A stretch of DNA of 7,199 nucleotides. Origin: Candidatus Bathyarchaeota archaeon. GTDB lineage: Archaea; Thermoproteota; Bathyarchaeia; 40CM-2-53-6. The translations under genes and the position numbers were made by a program. The stretch covers positions 1 to 7,199 of the forward strand of contig VBBG01000052.1 of NCBI GenBank assembly GCA_005882905.1. The letters run 5' to 3'. The notes under the pieces are model-generated. The model searched no databases. It worked only from the letters and a program-made list of their open reading frames with translations, and was not told where the DNA came from. Of the stretch, positions 5,731 through 7,199 are shown piece by piece (the stretch's first letter is position 1; each line of letters starts with the position of its first letter).

Positions 5731-6270
5731 TTATTTCGAGGGTGGATTGTTGGGAGCAGCCGGTTCCGGCGGGTTTCTGGCTCGCATTCGCTCTCGCTGC
5801 TGGTATCGGTAAATGTATTGCTCCTGCCACGTGAGGCCTTTGGGGATGGCGTAGAACGTCCCTATCCAGGCTCCCTCCCATTGAATCTCCTTTCCATTCT
5901 TCAACTCCCACCTTCGGAATGTCACAGCCCCTCCCAGATAGAGCGCGGGTAGGGCCGCATAAATGGACATGAACTGCGACAGTATACTGAACGGGATGGC
6001 TTCTGACTCAATCATGTACCCTAATACCACAATAATCACCAATCCCGCTCCAAGCGCAAATAGGAGCCTACCGCGGCTTGGATGATCTTCGCCTCTTCTT
6101 TCAATTCCCCGTGTCGTACCACGAGCAAGGGTTGCTCCGGCAAGGAACCCTCCAATGCCACTTACCGACGCAATGCCAACATTCAACCGGTAATTGACGG
6201 CTGCTTGCAACACTGCAATGAATGACCAAACAATCGTGAAGGAAAGGTATGAACGATAGGCTCGCGACAC
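5731..6270 (-). CDS. Four-helix membrane protein of unknown family
   Basis: 179 residues with four hydrophobic segments at about 8-26, 31-49, 69-86 and 92-116. The loop between the second and third helices (50-68) is rich in Arg, and the N-terminus and post-helix region are also basic. By the positive-inside rule both ends face the cytoplasm. The C-terminal 60 residues are soluble: an aromatic stretch (WEGAWIGTFYAIP, 131-143), a Gln/Arg-rich helix (YIYRYQQRERMRAR, 152-165) and a Pro/Asn tail. I do not recognise the family. The start is GTG at 6268-6270, with no in-frame ATG near it. The S9 peptidase ends 60 bases upstream on the same strand, so co-transcription is possible, but a T-rich box (CTATTTTT) and palindrome in the gap suggest its own promoter. 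Coding is supported by the coherent topology. Confidence 0.75.
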   Translation of the reverse strand: MSRAYRSYLSFTIVWSFIAVLQAAVNYRLNVGIASVSGIGGFLAGATLARGTTRGIERRGEDHPSRGRLLFALGAGLVIIVVLGYMIESEAIPFSILSQFMSIYAALPALYLGGAVTFRRWELKNGKEIQWEGAWIGTFYAIPKGLTWQEQYIYRYQQRERMRARNPPEPAAPNNPPSK

Positions 6271-6300
6271 CTGATCTCGCTGTATACTGGCCGGAGTCTG

Positions 6301-6320
6301 TTCGAAAAATAGTTTTCGGA
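6301..6320. repeat. Palindrome between peptidase and membrane-protein genes
   Basis: TTCGAAAA (6301-6308) and TTTTCGGA (6313-6320) are reverse complements except for one base, around ATAG. Read on the minus strand it contains CTATTTTT, a TATA-like box about 40 bases before the GTG start of the membrane protein, so a bound regulator would overlap the promoter. It could instead be the peptidase terminator (hairpin with T-rich arm 11 bases after its TAG). It is nearly identical to the palindrome at 2109-2130. Confidence 0.45.
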
Positions 6321-6330
6321 TTTCACCGGA

Positions 6331-7199
6331 CTATTCTCGCGGCTGGCCTGGGCGAGCGCCAACGTGGGTCTCTAGGAATTTTGCGGATCTCTTGATCGAG
6401 TCTATCTCGTTCTCTCTCCGGACAAACCCGTGACCCTCGTCCTCGTAGACCTTCACCTCTACCGTGACACCGTTCTTCCGCGCCGCATCAGCCATCTGCA
6501 TCGTCTCCTCTACCGGACAGCGGATATCGTTCTTGCCGGCCAGCAATAGTAGGGGTGCGCGTATTTTGTCGGCGAAGAATATTGGTGACCGGTCGCGCCA
6601 GAGCTCGCGGTCCGTGACGGGATCACCCATCAACCATTCATCATTCTTCTGCAGCACCGGGTCTTCGTTCTCGTGTGCTGTGAACCAGTTGGCGAGTGGC
6701 ACGATGCTCACGCCGGCGGCCCAGATCTCGGGGGTTTTGGTCAAGGCCATGAGTGTGAGGTAGCCTCCCCATGAGCCGCCCATTATCGCGATCCGATCCG
6801 GATCGACGTAGCCGGTTCTCTTGAGATATTCGGTCGCCGCGACCAGATCCTTTAGGTCGCCGCCCCCGCAATCCTTCCTCAAGGATTCTGTGAACTCTCG
6901 GCCGAAGCCGGTGGAGCCGCGGAAGTTCGGCGCCATCACGACATAGCCGTGGCTGACGAAGTATTGCAGTCGAGGATACCAGCTGTTGAAGTGCTCCCAC
7001 TGCGGCCCGCCATGTGGATAGATGATGGCAGGGTGCGAATTGTCCTGTTTGATGTTGGCTGGGATGTAGAGAAAGCTGGCAATAGGAGTCTCGTCATAGG
7101 ACGGATAGACGACGAGATGCGGGTTGACGAAATTGTCTTGGTGCAGCCCGCCGACAAGCGATGATGTGATCTGTTTCAATGTCCGGGCTTTGATATCGT
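6331..7199 (-). CDS. S9 family serine peptidase (prolyl oligopeptidase type), C-terminal catalytic part
   Basis: The alpha/beta-hydrolase domain of a prolyl-oligopeptidase-family enzyme (acylaminoacyl-peptidase or dipeptidyl-aminopeptidase type), which cleaves peptides rather than whole proteins. About 289 codons are visible and the frame stays open to the window edge. The usual N-terminal beta-propeller (several hundred residues) must lie beyond it. The TTG at 7177-7179 opens an internal reading only and is not the start. Visible in order: YPHGGP with the oxyanion-region His-Gly-Gly (His codon 7012-7014), NFRGSTGFG, the nucleophile motif GGSWGG (Ser codon 6772-6774), the acid in AGKNDIRCP (Asp codon 6526-6528) and the His in DEGHGF (codon 6430-6432). 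The triad is complete, so the enzyme should be active. No signal peptide can be judged. The membrane-protein gene follows 60 bases downstream. Confidence 0.95.
   Translation of the reverse strand, partial: DIKARTLKQITSSLVGGLHQDNFVNPHLVVYPSYDETPIASFLYIPANIKQDNSHPAIIYPHGGPQWEHFNSWYPRLQYFVSHGYVVMAPNFRGSTGFGREFTESLRKDCGGGDLKDLVAATEYLKRTGYVDPDRIAIMGGSWGGYLTLMALTKTPEIWAAGVSIVPLANWFTAHENEDPVLQKNDEWLMGDPVTDRELWRDRSPIFFADKIRAPLLLLAGKNDIRCPVEETMQMADAARKNGVTVEVKVYEDEGHGFVRRENEIDSIKRSAKFLETHVGARPGQPRE

Noticed and set aside
1..7199. tRNA, rRNA, insertion sequence or CRISPR array
   Set aside because: I found no T-loop consensus with a cloverleaf, no transposase signature, and no regularly spaced repeats on either strand.

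Overview
The window looks archaeal. Its first 1.6 kb encode a group II chaperonin (thermosome) on the minus strand, and several intergenic stretches carry A/T-rich boxes about 25-30 bases upstream of plausible transcript starts, as archaeal TATA boxes do. A Shine-Dalgarno-like GTGATC before the thermosome matches the complement of a typical archaeal 16S 3' tail. GC content is moderate. A member of the TACK group (Thaumarchaeota or Bathyarchaeota-like) is my best guess, but no rRNA or other taxonomic marker is present, so the lineage is an inference.

Layout, left to right. 1-1626 (-): thermosome subunit, running off the left edge at its Gly/Met/Pro-rich tail. 1640-2607: mostly non-coding, with one doubtful 70-residue ORF (-) and an unusual cluster of inverted repeats at 2109-2323. 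2608-2886 (+): DUF2277 protein. 2887-3192: no convincing gene on the plus strand, but a possible 25-residue basic microprotein on the minus strand, divergent from the next gene. 3247-4443 (+): a secreted, C-terminally membrane-anchored PQQ-type glucose/sorbosone dehydrogenase. 4510-4752 (+): a small two-CxxC zinc-ribbon protein. 4866-5090 (-, possibly to 5108): a signal-peptide protein with an Asp/His/Asn-rich tail. 5112-5730: largely empty, with a strong hairpin and a doubtful 138-codon ORF. 5731-6270 (-): a four-helix membrane protein of unknown family. 6331-7199 (-): the C-terminal catalytic part of a prolyl-oligopeptidase-family (S9) serine peptidase, whose N-terminus lies beyond the right edge.

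The genes do not form an obvious pathway. Two encode predicted surface proteins (the dehydrogenase and the Asp/His-rich protein), one an integral membrane protein, and the chaperonin and peptidase serve protein folding and turnover. Only the peptidase and the membrane protein are close tandem genes (60 bases apart), and a palindrome sits between them. The most striking feature is start-codon use. Of the six confident genes whose 5' end is inside the window, only the zinc-ribbon gene starts with ATG. Three use TTG or GTG. The thermosome has no ATG, GTG or TTG between its upstream stop and its conserved N-terminus. The Asp/His-rich protein has a complete signal peptide only if it starts at an ATA codon.
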